Below, piece by piece: positions 61,445 to 64,000 of a DNA stretch of 64,000 nucleotides; positions within the stretch are counted from its first letter, which is position 1; every line of letters begins with the position of its first letter. This DNA comes from Pectobacterium zantedeschiae (GTDB lineage Bacteria; Pseudomonadota; Gammaproteobacteria; Enterobacterales; Enterobacteriaceae), in contig NZ_NWTM01000001.1 of assembly GCF_004137795.1 (NCBI RefSeq), positions 310,001 to 374,000 of the forward strand, given 5' to 3'. The notes under the pieces are model-generated. The model made no database searches and had not been told where the DNA came from. It was given only the letters and a program-made list of their open reading frames with translations. The position numbers were made by a program, and so were the translations under genes.

Positions 61445-63643
61445 TCAGAAGGAGAACGCCGCGCCAATCGCGGTGCTGAAGCCGGATGCCGGAATGCTTT
61501 CATGCGCGGTGGTATAGCGCTTATCCAGCAGGTTATTCAATGCCAATGTGATCTGATACTGATTCTCGCTGCCGAAGGTACTGGTGAACTCCAGATTGGT
61601 CGTTGCCCAGCCGCTATGCTGGACGGCGGTGTCTGCTGTTTCATCCTTCGCGCGTGAGGCCGCCCGGAGGTAGAGATCCGATTCCAGCTCCATGCGCTCG
61701 AACAGCATGATGTTTTTGACCCCGACGCGGCCGGTAAAGGTGGGTTCACCGGTGCGGTAGGTACTGCGAGTCGGCAATTCCAGCTCACGACGGATGATGT
61801 TGCCGTTAACGTAAGGCGACAGCGTCCAGCCAAGGTATTCCGCATACATTTCCATCCCGTACGTGGTTGCACGGTTGGCATTGGCATAATAGCGGCTACT
61901 GCTGTCCGTGCTGCCGGAACAGGCTGCGTTACCAGCACAATTAAGCGTGGTGATGTAGTCTTTGGCGCGTGAGTGATAGATCGCGCTGTCCAGCAGCCAG
62001 CTATCGTCTTTATAGCGCATGCCGACTTCATAATTATCCGACTTTTCGGCCTTTAGGCTGGCGTTGCCGTAGGTCGTACTTCCACCTGCCGCCGTGTCGT
62101 AAAACTTATGCGTCAGCGTAGGGTAGACATAACCTTGCGCAAAGGAGGCACGAAGCTGGATATTGTCGAAGCCGGAATAACGCAGGCTGCTGGCGGTGAC
62201 TAAGGTACTGTCGTTTTCCTTCTTGGCGGCGGACGTACTGTTGCTTGGTATCACCATACCGTTCATTCTCACGGTGCCGGTCTTCTGCCCGCCGTATGAG
62301 AGCGATTCAACCCAGTATTGGCGTGCGCCTAGCGTCCACGTCCAGTCCGGCGTCATTTTCCATTCATCCTGTGCGAACAGCGCCCAGCTGTTTTGCCGCC
62401 AGTGGTTATTGGATACCGAGCTGGGATTAACCGACAACGAAGGTGTGCCCAGAGGAGATAATGATCCCGTTACTCGAACATCGGAGAAGGCGTTTTGCTT
62501 CACGACATCGGAGAGCCATTGTCCCCCAGCAATCAGCGTATGGTTGGTTAATGGCGTGATATCTGCCTGTAGGGTTAATCCCCGGCTGGTCTGTTTATCA
62601 TCCGTTCCCGTGCTCATCGCCATTTTGCCCTGATAAAGCGCCATGTTGTTATAGCGTAGCGGATTACCGCTCTGTGACAGGGCGTTACGGAATTCGCGTT
62701 TGATGTTTTGCTGATAGGCGTCCAGATGCAGGCTTTTCAGCATATCGTCGCCGATCTGCCAGTCATAAAACAGACCAACCTTCTTCCTTTCCAACTCAGG
62801 AATGCGCACGCTGAAGCTGTCGTATTCATCCGAGTCGGTGTAGGTCTGCGTGCTGAGTTTGAAGCTGTCCAGCGACAGTCCAAATTTATGATCGCCAAGG
62901 CGATAGCCGAGCCAGGCGGACTGGCCGCTGTTGCGAAAGTGGGTATCCGGCAGTCTGCCATCTGGCGTGCTGCGGTTGCCTTGATCGCTATAGCTGCCGC
63001 TGAGACGGTAGTCGAAATTGCCGATGGAACCGTAAGCCAAGCCTGATTCCTGCCAGCCTGCGGTGGCGCTATCATAAACGGCTTTAATTTTGCCGCTTAG
63101 CGGTTTGTCTCCGCCTTTACGAGTAATAAAGTTGATAACGCCGCCGATGGCCTGCGAACCATATAATACGGAATGTGGGCCTTTTACTACCTCGATACGT
63201 TCAATATAAGAAGGATCGATTAATAATCCGAGGCTGTAATTTGGCCCAGCACGTTGATAAGTGACTTCCTGTCCGTCAATTAACACTAATACGCGTGAGG
63301 CTTCTTCACCGCGAATACGTATTTGTTTACGGCCCGCTAATGCGGTATCGGTAATATCGACGCCGGGAATATCGCGCAACGCTTCGGCAATAGAATCACC
63401 GGTATATTTATTCAGTTTTTCATTATCGATAACCTGCATGGTGACCGGACTTTCCCATAAATTCTGTTCCGTTCTCCCTGCACTAATAACGGTTATTTCA
63501 TCGTGATTAGTGGAAGCGTTACTTGCAGACGAATTATCTATGGTGGAATTGTTAATATATGAATCGCTGGTGGCCGCATTAATCGCGCCGCTATAAATAG
63601 CAGGCAGCATAAAGAGAGCCCAGCATGTGGTCTTTTTATTCAT
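61445..63643 (-). CDS. TonB-dependent outer-membrane receptor, probably for heme or another iron carrier
   Basis: A 732-residue receptor. Signal peptide to about residue 23, a Ser/Asn/Thr-rich spacer, TonB box DEITV near 48, plug domain about 60-165 (IPGVDITDTALAGRKQIRIRG; VEVVKGPHSVLYGSQAIGGV-type segment, shortened here), then a beta-barrel ending in an aromatic Phe (AIGAAFSF). A YVYPTLTHKF...NASLKAEKSDNYE stretch corresponds in position to the FRAP/NPNL region of heme receptors, but the residues are changed. Fur control and the linked HmuT-like gene favour heme or another iron ligand. The exact substrate is unsettled. Confidence 0.85.
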   Translation of the reverse strand: MNKKTTCWALFMLPAIYSGAINAATSDSYINNSTIDNSSASNASTNHDEITVISAGRTEQNLWESPVTMQVIDNEKLNKYTGDSIAEALRDIPGVDITDTALAGRKQIRIRGEEASRVLVLIDGQEVTYQRAGPNYSLGLLIDPSYIERIEVVKGPHSVLYGSQAIGGVINFITRKGGDKPLSGKIKAVYDSATAGWQESGLAYGSIGNFDYRLSGSYSDQGNRSTPDGRLPDTHFRNSGQSAWLGYRLGDHKFGLSLDSFKLSTQTYTDSDEYDSFSVRIPELERKKVGLFYDWQIGDDMLKSLHLDAYQQNIKREFRNALSQSGNPLRYNNMALYQGKMAMSTGTDDKQTSRGLTLQADITPLTNHTLIAGGQWLSDVVKQNAFSDVRVTGSLSPLGTPSLSVNPSSVSNNHWRQNSWALFAQDEWKMTPDWTWTLGARQYWVESLSYGGQKTGTVRMNGMVIPSNSTSAAKKENDSTLVTASSLRYSGFDNIQLRASFAQGYVYPTLTHKFYDTAAGGSTTYGNASLKAEKSDNYEVGMRYKDDSWLLDSAIYHSRAKDYITTLNCAGNAACSGSTDSSSRYYANANRATTYGMEMYAEYLGWTLSPYVNGNIIRRELELPTRSTYRTGEPTFTGRVGVKNIMLFERMELESDLYLRAASRAKDETADTAVQHSGWATTNLEFTSTFGSENQYQITLALNNLLDKRYTTAHESIPASGFSTAIGAAFSF

Positions 63644-64000
63644 GGCTTTTTCTCTGAAAAGTTAATGATTCTTATTAACATTATCATTTGAGCGATAGCG
63701 GCGATAACTAAATCTGGAAGAATATTAAAAAATGTGACTGTAATCTCATTTATTATTAAATAAGGACTTGCAATATTTTTATGGTTTTTAAGTTAACGAA
63801 CTTTAATGTAGTAATTTCCGTTTTCATTTATTTAACATTTTAACGTGATGTAGTGGGGTAATGCTATGAAAATAATGGGGAATAATAATTTTTATTTACT
63901 CTGAATATTTTAAATAAAATAAGCAGAACGGTTAATTTAAAGAGAAAATTACGCGAAAAGAATAACCAGCCACCTTTTTGCCTGCCAGGCAGGTTGCCAA
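63644..64000. other. A/T-rich upstream region of the TonB-dependent receptor gene
   Basis: 357 bases to the window end. It holds a Fur box near the receptor start and otherwise low-complexity A/T-rich sequence with no supported reading frame. At the extreme right, CCTGCC and GGCAGG (63981-63993) form a small palindrome that may belong to a terminator of the next gene outside the window. Confidence 0.55.
63667..63685 (-). promoter_or_regulatory. Fur box upstream of the receptor-HmuT-like operon
   Basis: On the minus strand the 19 bases read GATAATGTTAATAAGAATC, matching the Fur consensus GATAATGATAATCATTATC at 15 of 19 positions. It ends 24 bases before the receptor ATG (63643), the expected place for iron repression. 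Confidence 0.75.

Overview
The window reads as a piece of the core chromosome of a soft-rot enterobacterium, most likely Pectobacterium. This is inferred from close protein matches to remembered Escherichia coli sequences, from gene order that follows the E. coli region running from yfcM to elaB almost gene for gene, from a HexA/LrhA regulator upstream of nuo, and from a dispersed repeat of a type I associate with Pectobacterium, Serratia and Yersinia. No rRNA, tRNA, CRISPR array, prophage or transposase was seen.

Layout. 1-5.4 kb: end of epmC, yfcL, mnmC (minus), fabB with FadR-like and FabR-like operators, and flk (minus). 5.5-17.1 kb: an EamA transporter (minus), then the plus-strand run pdxB-usg-truA-dedA-accD-folC-dedD-cvpA-purF-ubiX, with a PurR operator in front of cvpA. 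17.6-20.7 kb: the histidine/basic amino-acid ABC importer hisJQMP. 21-24.6 kb: yfcH, folX and yfcG (minus), yfcE and yfcD (plus). 24.7-29.4 kb: a DUF817 membrane protein where E. coli has yfcC, then pta and ackA (minus). 29.8-37.1 kb: yfbV, yfbU, hxpA, yfbS (plus), yfbR and alaA (minus), hexA/lrhA (plus). 37.8-53 kb: the complete thirteen-gene nuo operon for respiratory complex I (NuoC and NuoD fused), then elaB. After elaB the E. coli order ends: treC-treB (minus), a small unannotated gene, a GNAT acetyltransferase and a PhzF-family protein (both minus), ybiT (plus), and a Fur-boxed pair on the minus strand encoding a heme-type periplasmic binding protein and a TonB-dependent receptor.

Functions fit general metabolism: fatty-acid synthesis (fabB, accD), B6, folate, purine and quinone steps (pdxB, folC/folX, purF, ubiX), tRNA modification (mnmC, truA), acetate overflow (pta-ackA), respiration (nuo) and nutrient uptake (his, tre, heme-type).

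The most interesting material is between genes. There is a 32-codon gene at 57073-57171 with a strong ribosome site, two CRP-like operators around its promoter and its own terminator, lying upstream of treB. A MITE-like palindromic repeat occurs in three forms, one of them inside the nuo operon. A terminator-like hairpin separates ackA from pta. A possible attenuator-type leader precedes yfbS. A 15-codon reading frame with a good ribosome site lies in the nuo leader. All start choices, operators and functions are read by eye and by recalled family knowledge; no search was run.
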